This document shows positions 1 through 10,489 of a stretch of DNA of 64,000 bases, one piece after another. The number at the start of each line of letters is the position of its first letter. Within the stretch, counting starts at the first letter, position 1. Below the pieces are notes generated by a model that saw only the letters and a list, made by a program, of their open reading frames with translations, searched no databases and was not told the DNA's origin. This DNA comes from Aedes albopictus (taxonomy: Eukaryota > Arthropoda > Insecta > Diptera > Culicidae): the NCBI RefSeq assembly GCF_035046485.1, contig NC_085136.1:321684175-321748174 (forward strand). Direction: 5' to 3'. Position numbers and translations under genes: made by a program.

Positions 1-814
1 GGAGAAGCTCTCCGCGCTTCCGGGAGAAGCTCTCCGCGCTTCCGGGAGAAGCTCTCCGCGCTTCCGGGAGAAGCTCTCCGCGCTTCCGGGAGAAGCTCTC
101 CGCGCTTCCGGGAGAAGCTCTCCGCGCTTCCGGGAGAAGCTCTCCGCGCTTCCGGGAGAAGCTCTCCGCGCTTCCGGGAGAAGCTCTCCGCGCTTCCGGG
201 AGAAGCTCTCCGCGCTTCCGGGAGAAGCTCTCCTAGCTTCCGGGAGAAGCTCTCCAAGCTTCCGGGAGAAGCTCTCCAAGCTTCCGGGAGAAGCTCTCCA
301 AGCTTCCGGGAGAAGCTCTCCAAGCTTCCGGGAGAAGCTCTCCAAGCTTCCGGGAGAAGCTCTCCAAGCTTCCGGGAGAAGCTCTCCAAGCTTCCGGGAG
401 AAGCTCTCCAAGCTTCCGGGAGAAGCTCTCCAAGCTTCCGGGAGAAGCTCTCCAAGCTTCCGGGAGAAGCTCTCCAAGCTTCCGGGAGAAGCTCTCCAAG
501 CTTCCGGGAGAAGCTCTCCAAGCTTCCGGGAGAAGCTCTCCAAGCTTCCGGGAGAAGCTCTCCAAGCTTCCGGGAGAAGCTCTCCAAGCTTCCGGGAGAA
601 GCTCTCCAAGCTTCCGGGAGAAGCTCTCCAAGCTTCCGGGAGAAGCTCTCCAAGCTTCCGGGAGAAGCTCTCCAAGCTTCCGGGAGAAGCTCTCCAAGCT
701 TCCGGGAGAAGCTCTCCAAGCTTCCGGGAGAAGCTCTCCAAGCTTCCGGGAGAAGCTCTCCAAGCTTCCGGGAGAAGCTCTCCAAGCTTCCGGGAGAAGC
801 TCTCCAAGCTTCCG
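1..814. repeat. 22-bp tandem array, 37 copies, open at left edge
   Basis: Each unit begins GGAGAAGCTCTCC and ends in a nine-base tail. Units 1-10 end in GCGCTTCCG, unit 11 (221-242) carries TAGCTTCCG, and units 12-37 end in AAGCTTCCG, which makes a HindIII site in each. 37 x 22 fills 814 bases exactly. GGAGA and TCTCC can pair around AGC, so each unit can form a small hairpin. The AAGCTT unit has no stop codon in any frame, so the 176-residue minus-strand reading frame here is a by-product of the array. The array runs off the left edge, so its full size is unknown. Confidence 0.97.
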
Positions 815-2189
815 AAAGAAAACGGAACGTAGATTTTGATTAAATTTGATAACCTCTGAAAATCCTAGCTCCCATAATCAAGCAAATACAACACGACATC
901 AGAAAAAAAAACTGCAAACGCTCATTGTCGTCCGCATCCTGTTCATCGCCCTTTTCAGTTGTCGTCGTCGCAATCCCATAGTGTATCAGTATGTCATTAG
1001 CATGATCATCATCGTAACAATAATCATCACTACACCCACCGCCGCCCCATCCATCCAAACCAAAGGCGACGATGACACCCACGCCGCCACCAAGCGGCAA
1101 AACAAAACGAACCGAAGCGGAAACGGAAAGTTTTTTCCCCTCCGTCGACCAACACCACTTCGATCGTTGAGCTTCACCTCGCGCTGAAGCTTGCACAAAA
1201 CTTGATTCTCTTGTCGAAATTCGCTTCCCGAGAACATCCATTCGAGCGTTGGGGGAGTTCGAGTTGAAATGCGCCTTGGTGGCAAAATCATCCTCAATTT
1301 CTTGCTTGATTCAGAGGACGAGTGAATGCATCATCAATTACATTTTTCAACGTAACATATTCAAGCTCGTTTTACCCCGACATCCCCCTACAGACACACC
1401 GAAAGCCATAAATACCAATAGACAGGCTACGTCTAGGAAAGCAAGGGCGACGAGAATCGTCTCAACTGTCGATTCGGACGGGGAAAGAAATGAATTGTTC
1501 TCGAGAATGTGCTACAAACGCGCCAGGCAGAAAGGATCTATCGCGACCAGAATGGAGGACGTCGCGACGACGCGACGGGAGGGGATGAGATTTCCTGGCA
1601 AACGGGTGGTGGTGATGTCCATCGTCCTTGCTAGCGCTGTTACCGTCAGCTAGTCAGCTCGCCATCCATGGTGTTTGGATTCGATTGCTAGAATAACAGG
1701 GTACGATGGCTCAAGGACACACGCACACACACCAGCACACAAAGTGCAAAACTGTCGACGCGTAAGGATGAAAGCTTCTTTTCGCTTGGAATGCAAAGCT
1801 TTGCAAAACGGGATGGGAAATAATTGACGCTACGGAGTGGGATTGTAGCGATAACATTTTGTTGCGCTCGGTTGATGTTGGACGGGATTTTTCCTTGGGA
1901 AAACGTTGAAGCAATTCAAGCGTCAGAAAGCGACATTGTCGACACCCGATGCGGCGTTCAATAACTCCCGATTCATGGAAATATGAAACGGAGTGTGACA
2001 TATTTAAACCTGATTTAATAGGTGTTCGAAAATTGATTGAAATTTTCATGTAATCTAAAACGTTAGAATGATGTATCATTGTATGTATAAAGAAAAATTC
2101 AAATTTGAATAGTTTAAACACCTTCAGCATGCAGGATTCGCCGTGGACTGCTGCTCCATGAGCTTGCGGTTCATTGTTTTCTATTTCAG
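815..2189. other. Unassigned sequence, no gene recognised
   Basis: Several frames of 100-140 codons overlap on both strands here, but none shows a recognisable domain, consistent low-complexity-free composition or splice-bounded structure. Positions 1718-1742 are a short CA-rich run. I see no TIR or LTR ends. Confidence 0.5.
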
Positions 2190-3080
2190 GGCGTTTTAGG
2201 AGATTCCAGCGGGCTTTTAGGGGACATCATAGGCTCTCAATTGAACTTCACGGGATTTTTAGAGGCGTTTCAATGCGTTTCAAAGCGTTTTAAGGTATTT
2301 CAAGAGGTATCAAAGGCATTTTAGAGAACTTTATAGGCTCTCAGGTGAGCTTCACGATGCTTTCAAAGGGGCTTCAAAGACGTTTCAATGCGTTTTAGGG
2401 CGTTCGAGGACGTTTGAGAGGTGTTTTAGGGGGATTCGGAGGTTCTCAGTATTTCAGAGGCGTTACATAGCGTTTCAAGGCGTTTTAGGACGTTTCAGGG
2501 AGTTTCAGAAGATTTCAGAGATATTTTAAGGTGCTGCCAATGCTCTCAGTTGAGTTTCACTGAGGTTTCATGAAGGATTTCAGAGGCATTTCAAAGCGTT
2601 TCAAGACTTTCCAATGCGTTTCAGGGCGTTTCTGAGGCGTTTTGGGGGAATTTCACGGATATTTCATGGGGGTTTAAGAGGCATTTCAAAGCGCTTCAGG
2701 ACGTTTCAGGAGGTTTCCAGGTTAAGGGACCTTCAGAGGCAGGTGAATTTCAGGAAGGTTTTATGAGGATTTTAAAAGGCGGTCCAAAGAGTTTAAAAGC
2801 GTTTCAAGGCGCTTCAATACGTTTCAGTAGGTTTTTTGGGGGCGTAAAAAGGCTTTAAAGGCTCGCAGATGAATTTCACGAAGGTTTCATGGGGGTTTTA
2901 TGGGGGTTTTTGAGGTGTTTCAACGCGTTTTAGAAGGATTCATAGAGGTTTTCAGAGGTTCTCAGGTGAACTTCACGGATGTTTCATGGAGATTTTAGAG
3001 ACGTTTCAAGATGTTCGAGGGCGTTTTAGAGGGTTTCGGTAGGGTTTGAAGCATGATTTAAGGAGGCTTCAGAGACTCCC
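2190..3080 (+). repeat. Degenerate GTTTCAGG-type repeat array
   Basis: The motifs GGCGTTTCAGG, GCGTTTTAGG and GTTTCAAGG recur at irregular 9-20 bp spacing, with interspersed CTCAGGTGAACTTCACG blocks at about 2340, 2540, 2740, 2870 and 2965. The latter suggest an older longer unit of roughly 100-200 bp. The same motif family recurs at 4.5, 7.5, 8.1, 9.1, 9.8, 44.4, 45.1 and 45.6-47.0 kb. No coding content. Confidence 0.85.
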
Positions 3081-3109
3081 GTGTTAATTTCAATTTTAGT
3101 AGATCCGTA

Positions 3110-4170
3110 CAATGAACTCATTACGTGACAGCGCATAGTTGCACGAGACAGTGTTAGTATAAATTTATTTCATAATGCTGCAATAGATTACCGATTACGC
3201 TTGTAGATACTACTATTCTACCATAAAACTTAAGACTTGATAGAACAAAGATGCCAGAGGCTGTGTGAGTATGAACCTTATGGGTATGGGGATTCTCTCG
3301 GCTTTTGCAGTCGGTGACTGCTATGAAAACAGGGTTCTTCTTCAGGAAATCAAAGGCTTGCTTTCTCGTTAAAATCCTTGTTAGAAATGATAGAAGTTCA
3401 TGAAACATTGTCCAACGGATTTTGGATGGCGCCACCAAAAGTTGCGTAGATGTCCACCATAGCAGGTGTCGATAAAAGTGTAGGCAATCAAAACCTAGAA
3501 AGTTCATCTCAAAGCGAATCAAAATAAGCTTGAAAGTTAAGGGAAGAGTTTATACCACTACAGGGTCTACCAAACGTATCGATACAGTAAACCGAAAGTG
3601 GCTTCATCCAAAATCCATTGTTCATGGACTTCTTCCATGAACTCTAGCAAGAAAGCAAGCCTTTAACTTCCTGAAGAAAGTTTAAAATAAACCGAAACCG
3701 TTGAAAGTTTAGGCAAACTTGTTTTCGCTGCTGTAACCGACTGCAAAAACCGAGAGAATCCCCATACCCAAACCCGTTCAAGCCTACAGTCGATAAGCAA
3801 TCAGACAGTATAAACCTTATTCATAATCCTAATAGATACATCTAGTAGCTCTCGTGGATTCGATGATCTTGCGTAATGGAAGACCTTTAGAAAATCATTG
3901 AACTCACCACTTGATAAACCATAGCTACATGAGACTGTGTGAGTATGTACCTAAGTCATACCTAAGTCATTAGAGACAACTTAATACGTTGGTAGAACCA
4001 ATGACCCATAGTCAAGGGAGTTCTTGGCGGCTCTCAAAAATATATTAAACTCACTACTTGACAGCACATAGTTGCATAGGGCTGTGCTAAGCATGGATTT
4101 CTTTCAAAATTTTTCAATAAATCACTGATCACGCAAGTAGATCAAATGGTCTAAACTCCGGGGAGTTCTC
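3110..4170. repeat. Diverged direct and inverted repeat block
   Basis: A module reading AACTCA...TGACAGC...CATAGTTGCA...GAC/GCTGTG occurs at about 3115, 3900 and 4045. Between them an inverted pair is visible: the stretch around 3285-3320 (GGGGATTCTCTCGG, then TTTTGCAGTCGG) returns as its complement around 3745-3770. This looks like an old fold-back element with duplicated arms. I see no clear target duplication. Confidence 0.6.
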
Positions 4171-4499
4171 GGATACTCTTAAACTTTTAACCGTAAACAC
4201 TCTGTAAACGCCCTATAACTCATAAATTTTCTTTTTTTATCCCTTATCTTAAGTACTCTAACTGCTCTGAATATATTCAAATTCCATTTAAGTACCTAAC
4301 GTTACCCTAACCCTTTGTAGCCGGATTTTTTTGCCGGTGCTGCTGCAACCGCGCTGCTTTGGAACACGTTTATTATGCTTGGTTTTATCGCCGGGGTCAT
4401 ATTGACCCCTTCGGCACTTTTAATAGACTTTACCTGAAAGGAGTTTACCGAAATGCAGGTTTGAATGTACGAGGCTTTCAGCCCAGGCTGGTTAACCTC

Positions 4500-5350
4500 G
4501 GATACATTTCAGAGGTGTTCCGGGGTTTTTCCAGGATTGTTTCAGACGGTATCTTTGGATTTCCAGGGGCATTTGGGGAGTTTTAGGAGCATTTCGAGAG
4601 GATTCAGAGAACTTCAGGGGTATTTCGGGGGCCTCGGAGGGATTCTGGATTTTGCACGGATGTCAGAGGTCAGATCATTTCAGAAAAAAAAACTAAACGG
4701 ATTTTATGGGCATTGCAAGGAGCTTTTTGGGGTCTCAGGGGCAATTCAGTTGCTCTCAAGAGGATCCATGAGGTTTTCAGGGGTACTCAGGAGCATTTCA
4801 GAAACGTTTTGAGGGATCTTCAGGGGAGTTTTAGCTGTTTCAGTGGATCCTTGATGTTCAATGGAAAAGTGTTTCAGAGGTATCATGGGGCATAGTGTTT
4901 TTTTTGCGGTTTCAGGAGATCTTAGTGACGTGTCTTATGAGGATTTATGGGGGTTTAAGGTCGATATCATGGGCATTTCACACTGTCTCGAGGACATCTC
5001 TGGGGCGTTTCAGACGATCTCGAGGACATTTTGGGGATATCTTGAGGATTCGTGGGGGTTTAAGGTGTTTCTGGGGGTCTCAGGTGGACCTATGGACATT
5101 TTAGGGCATCTTATGGGGATTCAGGGGGTCCCAGGAGGTCCTAGGCGTGGTTTGGGGGTTCTCAGATGATTTCAGGAAACTTTTTGTGATGTGTATTTGC
5201 TCTCAGAGGCGTTTCAGGTGTTCCAGGAGATTCTATTCGGTTTTCGTATGTTTTAGTGGCGTTTCAGGGAGTCTTAAGAGGTTCCAGAAGCGTTCCAGGT
5301 GGTCTCGGATACACCCATAGGGGTCTCGGGAGGATTTATGAAGTTTTCAG
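4500..5350 (+). repeat. Degenerate GTTTCAGG-type repeat array
   Basis: Irregular repeats of TTTCAGGGG, GCATTTCAG and TCTCAGGGG in one orientation. Short frames of 60-115 codons here are rich in F, G, S and R because they translate the repeat. Same family as the 2.2-3.1 kb block. Confidence 0.85.
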
Positions 5351-5806
5351 TGTTGAAGAGATACCATTATAATACCATTCTGAGTTTCGAATCCCAGCGA
5401 GAATGTGCTCCTTATCACATGCAGATGATGTGTTCGACCAAGTTGTTAATCCAACAGATACCGTAAGTTCTGTGGACAGGTAGCCCTCCAACGTTGTGAG
5501 AAACCCAAGTGTGGCCCGTTCGCAGACGTCAAACGATGACTTGCATCAATTCATCTCCCTATGGAAGTTTCGAACATGGACGGTTAAGGAGTATTGGACT
5601 ACTAAAACGTCCGCAGTCATATTCAAGTCTCACCAAGGACGCACGCCAAGAAGCACTTTGGGCATCCCGTGACAGTCGAGCCAACTGCAGTCAACCGCAT
5701 CAACCCTGCCGGCTGCCGTCGACTGATGGTCCTGTCCATGGCGGTTTGGAAGGGCAAGTACGCGCTCAATGTCAGTCGACCTGTCCCTGAAGACCATTAC
5801 GTTTAA
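5351..5806. other. Unassigned sequence
   Basis: No recognisable gene or repeat boundary. A 93-codon frame beginning near 5509 has no family features and is treated as chance. Confidence 0.45.
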
Positions 5807-5899
5807 CCGTTATGTGTCCGACAAACTTTTTGCTTTTTTCTACACCGTGCTTTTTAAATGGGCGCTGGGTACCCGGGTACCCTGTCGGCCACATAAGGG
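5807..5899. mobile_element. Short TIR element, 93 bp
   Basis: The left end CCGTTATGTGTCCGACA (5807-5823) pairs with the right end TGTCGGCCACATAAGGG (5883-5899) with two mismatches. A self-complementary GGGTACCCGGGTACCC lies near the right end (about 5866-5882). No coding capacity. The size and structure fit a non-autonomous MITE. I cannot see a certain target duplication. Confidence 0.65.
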
Positions 5900-6635
5900 T
5901 TCACTTGTTTCCAAGTGACTCTTCTGGCATCTCGGATGGCTTCAACTGTTGTAATCATATTTATAGGACATTGTATTAGAAAGCAGAGTGTCTCAGTTGG
6001 AACGTGACGCCAAGAAGAAGAAGGACTTGTTGATCAACATTTTGTAAATTATACTGGTCACTGGAAAGTGGACATGTAGCGAACCTTCAAACAGCGAACT
6101 TACAAATTATTTTCTGAAAACACGAACCAGCCGACAAACATATTCTCCCGAAACGTTGATATCGTGCGCCCACTCCTTGTTCAAAGAAAAACAGTGTCAC
6201 GTTTGCCAACTGCACAATTTTCCTTCTGTTTGGCAAATGAATTTTTCACTATTTCATCGTCATCATCATCATTAACGGAGTGCACTCGGGCGGTGGCACT
6301 ATGCTGCTGCTGCTACTGGCATCCTTGTCGCGACTTATCAGCCAGTTTGCAGTTTCAACTTTTCAACTGTTTGTTCAACCAAGTGCCAGAAGGAGCCTCT
6401 TCCACCTCCCCCCGCAGGACGTCAAGGACACTGAATAAGAAAAATTAACAAAGCACCGCTGGCAACTGGAAACATAAAAAGCGAAAAACAAGTGCGCGCT
6501 CACGTGAAACCCATTTTGGAACAGAAGCATCCACTACTAGGTACCATACCAGTCAGTGGTGGTAAGTTAGGATACCTTGTAGCTCTACTAAGTTGCTCCT
6601 GTCAGCGGGCGCTCATTTTCATAATTGCGAAACGT
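5900..6635. other. Unassigned sequence
   Basis: No gene recognised. A run rich in TCATCA/ATCGTC occurs around 6255-6275 and CTGCTGCTGCTAC around 6301-6318. Small frames of 70-95 codons lack family features. Confidence 0.45.
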
Positions 6636-7041
6636 CCCGAGCAGGAGAAAATAGCTGAAGAATACCAAACTCAGGTATGGAAAACCGAATACCTACAACC
6701 TGAATGAGGTATTAAGTAGCCCTGCATAAGAGGTAAAATACCTAAAATAATAACTGATGTGCTTCCTGTGCATAACACGCGAATAATGACTTCAGGTATG
6801 GCAATACCTAAATAATAATCGATGATTTTTCCATACAAATAGTGATTTTTCCATAATTGAATAATACCTCAATCAGTCCTCAAAACCAAAATAATAACTC
6901 GTTGAGGTATTCTATCAATACCTACAAAATACCAAAATAAGTTATTTTCAATACCTGGACAACCGACCAATACCTGGTTTTGGTATGATACCTAACTTTG
7001 GTATGCTCCAGTTATGTGTCAGTTATTCATTCCTGCTCGGG
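6636..7041. mobile_element. MITE with CCCGAGCAGGA terminal inverted repeats
   Basis: CCCGAGCAGGA at 6636-6646 is perfectly repeated inverted as TCCTGCTCGGG at 7031-7041, giving a 406-bp AT-rich element. The interior is full of GGTATT and AATACC, so the two halves are weakly self-complementary. There is no ORF. Related sequence in the opposite orientation lies at 50.49-50.73 kb, and a right end with the same terminal CTGCTCGGG lies at 62.06 kb. The target duplication is unclear. Superfamily not assigned. Confidence 0.85.
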
Positions 7042-7499
7042 GTGCCAACCAACCAACAGCGGAAGAAATAAAGCGAAGGTGAGGACCGACGACGACGACT
7101 GAAGACGGACGGTGACGCCAGATCAGTCAGGTGGAAGAAAATTAAAGTTTCATGATCCGGGAAATATTGTCACAAACATAAAAGAGTCCATCAGCGTCTT
7201 GTGTTTGGCTGCTTGGGGGAAATTCGATAATTAGGTTGATGGTGCATGTGCAACTAAAGGTTTGGCACTAGAGAAATTAAGTAAATTGTACGTGTTTCCC
7301 TGCTGAATGGTTGAAACATTTGTGCAATAATTTTGAATAACAATCGAAGGAATCCTTATACACTAATACCTCTTTTTATTCATGTTATTTTTATGTACTT
7401 TTAATTTATGCCCTGCATTAAAAGAGGAAAAGCTAATAAGAACCAATGCATAAGAATATTTAATAATGACGGGAACTATTGAAACGGCGACCAAGGGGT
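7042..7499. other. Unassigned AT-rich sequence
   Basis: No recognisable gene, TIR or repeat. AT-rich between about 7260 and 7470. Confidence 0.4.
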
Positions 7500-7656
7500 G
7501 TTTACAGAAGAGAGCGTTTTTTCGGTGTTCTGAAGGTCTCATGTGCGTTACATGGTGTTCGAATGGGTCTTAGGGGGGTTTCGGAGTCATTTCAGGAAGT
7601 TTCAGAGCATTTTGGGCTGGTTTCAGAGGCGTTACCGAGGCGGTTTTAGAGATTAT
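7500..7656 (+). repeat. GTTTCAGG-type repeat, left of hAT-like MITE
   Basis: Motifs GGGGGTTTCGGAG, ATTTCAGGAAGTTTCAGAG and GTTACCGAGG belong to the same array as 8050-8490. The two halves are separated by the MITE at 7665-8041. Confidence 0.8.
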
Positions 7657-7664
7657 AGTTTAGG

Positions 7665-8041
7665 CAGTGTTGGTAAAAACTCAAATTCTCAAATCTCATG
7701 GTTGAGTTGTTTCACGCGCGATTCTTGACTCGCCAAAATCACCGTCAAAAAATCATGCATGAGTTAACTCGTGATTTCACTCATTGCTTTATTTCTTGGT
7801 GTTGTTATTATTTACGTCGAAGTTTGGTACAAAAGCATATCTAGCGTACAACAACTTTGAATGTCGTTCAAATTTATTTGAAATTCGTTTTACAAGCAAA
7901 TGAGATTTCGGCGCTTGACTCGTGAGAGCGAAATTTTGCATGAAAAACTCGCGCGTGAGAAAACGATTCAGAATCGCGCGCGAGTTTGCTCACGCAGGAG
8001 CGGCTCATGAGTGTGTTTTGAGTGTGAGTTTACCAACACTG
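7665..8041 (+). mobile_element. hAT-like MITE, copy 1
   Basis: The element starts CAGTGTTGGTAAA and ends TTTACCAACACTG. It is flanked by AGTTTAGG (7657-7664) and GGTTTAGG (8042-8049), a 7-of-8 match. CAG...CTG ends and 8-bp target duplications are hallmarks of the hAT superfamily. The interior has no transposase frame. It shares sequence throughout its length with the copy at 21543-21934, in the opposite orientation. It interrupts a GTTTCAGG array, so it is younger than that array. Confidence 0.9.
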
Positions 8042-8049
8042 GGTTTAGG

Positions 8050-8760
8050 AGCATTTTTTGTGGAATTTCAGGATGTTTCGGACCATTTTCGGCGACTCAG
8101 AAGCGTTACGGAGGTGTTTTCGGGGTGTTCGGAGCTTCACAGGTGCGTTAAATGGGGTCCGAGGGGGTTAAAGGGGGATTTTGGAGGCATTTCAAGACGT
8201 TTCAAAGCATTTTCGGCGGGATGCAGAGGCGTTACTTAAGCGTTACGAGGAGTTTTCGTGGGGTTCGGAGCCTCTCAGGTGTATTACATGGGGTCCGAGG
8301 GGGATTAAGGGGGATTTTGAAGGCATTTCAGGACGATTCAGAGCATTTCTGGGGATTCAGAGGCGTTACGGAAGCGTTACGGAGGAGTTCTCAGGGGTTT
8401 CGAAGCTGCTTAGGTGCGTAACATGGGGTTCCCGAGAGGTTTAAGGGCGATTTTTGAGGCTTTCAGAAAGTTTCAGAGCAGGCTTTGAAATACCTTAAAA
8501 TGCCCCTCAAACCTCTTGCAACGCCCTTTAAAGGCTCCCGAGATCCCTTGAATTGCCCCTAAAGCCTCTTGGAACGCCCCTGAAATCCACTTTATACTAT
8601 TGAAATACCCCAGAATTCCCCGTAATCTTATGAAAACATTTAAAAAATCTTGACAGAGCGCCCTTAAAAGTCTCCTCAAATCCCCCGAAACAACCCCTTA
8701 AAACGCCCCTGAAGCCCCTTGGAACCCCCTTTTTGGGCTCTCTGGGAACTTTCTAGAAAG
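8050..8760. repeat. GTTTCAGG-type array with an orientation switch near 8485
   Basis: From 8050 to about 8480 the motif reads TTTCAGGACG, GGCGTTACGG and GGGGTCCGAGGGGG. From about 8490 it reads as the complement (AATGCCCCTCAAACC, CAACGCCC, CCCCTGAAGCC). The switch makes a head-to-head arrangement that could fold back. Frames in this block translate the repeat only. Confidence 0.8.
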
Positions 8761-9069
8761 AGAAACCCACTTAGCCCCACCTCAACTGCCCAGGAGAAAG
8801 ACCTGTTCTCACGAACTAGATTCTCTAATTAAAGCCCAAACTTAATTTATGCATAAATTTCCCTCCTTTCATGCCATTTTTAATTTATCCAGTGTCTGCC
8901 ATGTGCATAAAAAAAGGTTCCAGTTTAATTTTATTGAAAATAATGTCTCATTTTGTCGTTTATACAAGACATAATGTGGCGATTACTCTGCAATAGTTAC
9001 CACCATGAAATTCGATGTACAAAATCGTAAAAGTATGGTTCACAAGAACAGGTGTCCTGCGCCTTTGAG
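8761..9069. other. AT-rich sequence, nothing recognised
   Basis: No ORF above 60 codons of note and no repeat boundary visible. Confidence 0.4.
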
Positions 9070-9383
9070 ATAAACCGGAGCCTTTAACAGGCGCTACAAG
9101 GGGTTTTAGGGGGTGATTCTAGATATTTCAGATGCATTTCAGAGTTTTATGGGGTTTCAGGATCAATCGGAAGGCGTTCCTAGGAGTTTCAGGGGCTTTT
9201 TATGGGGTTTCAAGAAAATTTGATACTGCTTGCAGGGATTTCAGGGGGATTCAATGGGAGGTTTCAGGGGCATTTCAAGGATTTTCAAGGATTTTTCTGG
9301 GTGGGTCTCAAGAGCTTTATGAGTTCGATTCAAAGAGTTTCAGGGGTGTATCAAGGCGTTTCAGAGGGTTTTCGGGTAGACAT
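9070..9383 (+). repeat. Degenerate GTTTCAGG-type repeat array
   Basis: Repeats of TTTCAGGGG, TTTCAAGGATTTT and GTTTCAGAGG. It ends at the target duplication of the SINE that follows. Confidence 0.8.
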
Positions 9384-9390
9384 AAGAGCC

Positions 9391-9648
9391 ACAGTCTCCA
9401 GATAGCCTGGTGGTAAAGGCTATGGATCGCCAATCCGGAAACGGCGGGTTCGATTCCCGTTCCGATCGGGAAAATTTTTTCGACTTCCTGGGCATAAATT
9501 ATCATTGTTTGTGCCACACAAACAAATTCCTGCAATGCAGGCAAGGAAAGCCCTTCAATTAACAACTGTGAAAGTGCTCAAAGAACACTAAGTTGAAGAG
9601 GGGCAGGCCAAGTTCCAATGCGAATGTCGAGTCATAAAGAAGAAGAAG
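9391..9648 (+). mobile_element. tRNA-related SINE, Feilai-like
   Basis: A pol III-type A box lies in TAGCCTGGTGGTAAAGGC (about 9403-9420), and a B box GGTTCGATTCC at 9447-9457. The body contains CACACAAACAAATTCC, AACTGTGAAAGTGCTC and AAAGAACACTAAG, and the 3' end is (GAA)n. AAGAGCC is found at 9384-9390 and again at 9649-9655, consistent with a short target duplication. The order of parts matches the Aedes Feilai SINE family as I recall it. It is not a functional tRNA because no acceptor stem closes around the boxes. Confidence 0.85.
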
Positions 9649-9670
9649 AAGAGCCTTTTATGTTCGTTCA

Positions 9671-9672
9671 GG

Positions 9673-9704
<32 letters not shown>

Positions 9705-9751
9705 TGTCTTTATTAAAGAGACTTTCAGCCCTTGGCTGGTTCGTCTCTTAA
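9671..9751 (-). mobile_element. 3'-end fragment of an unidentified LINE/SINE with (GATT)8 tail
   Basis: Read on the minus strand, the fragment runs AAGAGACGAACCAGCC, GGGCTGAAAGTCTC, TTTAATAAAGACAAATC, then an (AATC)n microsatellite tail (9673-9704). TCGTTCA occurs on both sides (9664-9670 and 9752-9758), so the fragment appears to have inserted as an 81-bp, extremely 5'-truncated retrotransposition event. The same 3' end appears at 58730-58772. Confidence 0.75.
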
Positions 9752-9758
9752 TCGTTCA

Positions 9759-9986
9759 TGGGCGCTCAAAGAGGTTTTGAGGATAATTCAGGAGGGTCTC
9801 AGGACAGGTGTTACCCTCTGAGTCCCCCTGAATCGCCTCTACTCCAGGTAGCCCATGAAACCCCCTAAAACGATCCTTTGAACTCCAGGCACTCCTCTTG
9901 AACGCTCTGGGACCCCTTGAAACTCTCTGAGACCCCAAGAACGCTCGTAAGACCCCCTGAAACGCCCCTGAGACCAGGCTTGTCAT
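9759..9986 (-). repeat. GTTTCAGG-type repeat, reverse orientation
   Basis: CCCCCTGAATCGCC, CCCTTGAAACTCTCTGAGACC and AACGCCCCTGAGACC are complements of the family motif. Confidence 0.8.
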
Positions 9987-10489
9987 TTGCTCCCGCAATG
10001 TGCCTCAAACGCATGTTTTTGTTCTCTTTATCTTTGTCCGCTCCCACCGCTATCGTTTGTGCGGGAGCGTAGCTCAAGGAGGAAGCATGCGAAAACAAAG
10101 AGAAACATCGAACCACAAAAAATCAGCACAAAGAGAAACATTTTTGTGCATCATTTTTGAGGCTCCCGCAAAGTTGATCGACAATTTCACCGGCGTTTTA
10201 CGCGGTATGATCGTTCCGTTCGCATGGCATGACACAATTGCATACATAAATACTTGTACGCTTGTTAACTATTGATTTTTGAGCATAAGCAAATTTATGT
10301 TAACTCCCGGTGCACAAAGTGCCTCAGTTTTGAGTAAACGCAATTTTTTATGCAAACAAATCCGCACATGTTTCGGTGTCACAAGTTGCAAGCAGGAAGG
10401 TGAAAGAAACCGAGAGAAGCCGCTCTAACATTGGATGCGGGAGCGTGGTGCAGATTTTTTGTTCTCTTGTTTTGCTCTGAGGAGGATTC
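9987..10489. other. Interposed sequence, possibly a TIR element
   Basis: This block lies between two reverse-orientation GTTTCAGG arrays. GCTCCCGCA near its left end (9987-9995) is complementary to TGCGGGAGC near 10437-10445, and CGGGAGCG also occurs at about 10062. That suggests an inserted element of about 460 bp, but I cannot define matching ends or a target duplication. No coding content recognised. Confidence 0.35.

Noticed and set aside
846..1653. Host gene exons from overlapping 100-139 codon frames
   Set aside because: Frames overlap on both strands, contain no recognised domain and have no supporting splice pattern.
5509..5790. 93-codon frame as a small gene
   Set aside because: Composition looks random and no family feature or start context supports it.
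9395..9470. Possible functional tRNA gene
   Set aside because: A and B boxes are present but there is no acceptor stem or proper anticodon arm, and a SINE body with a (GAA)n tail follows.
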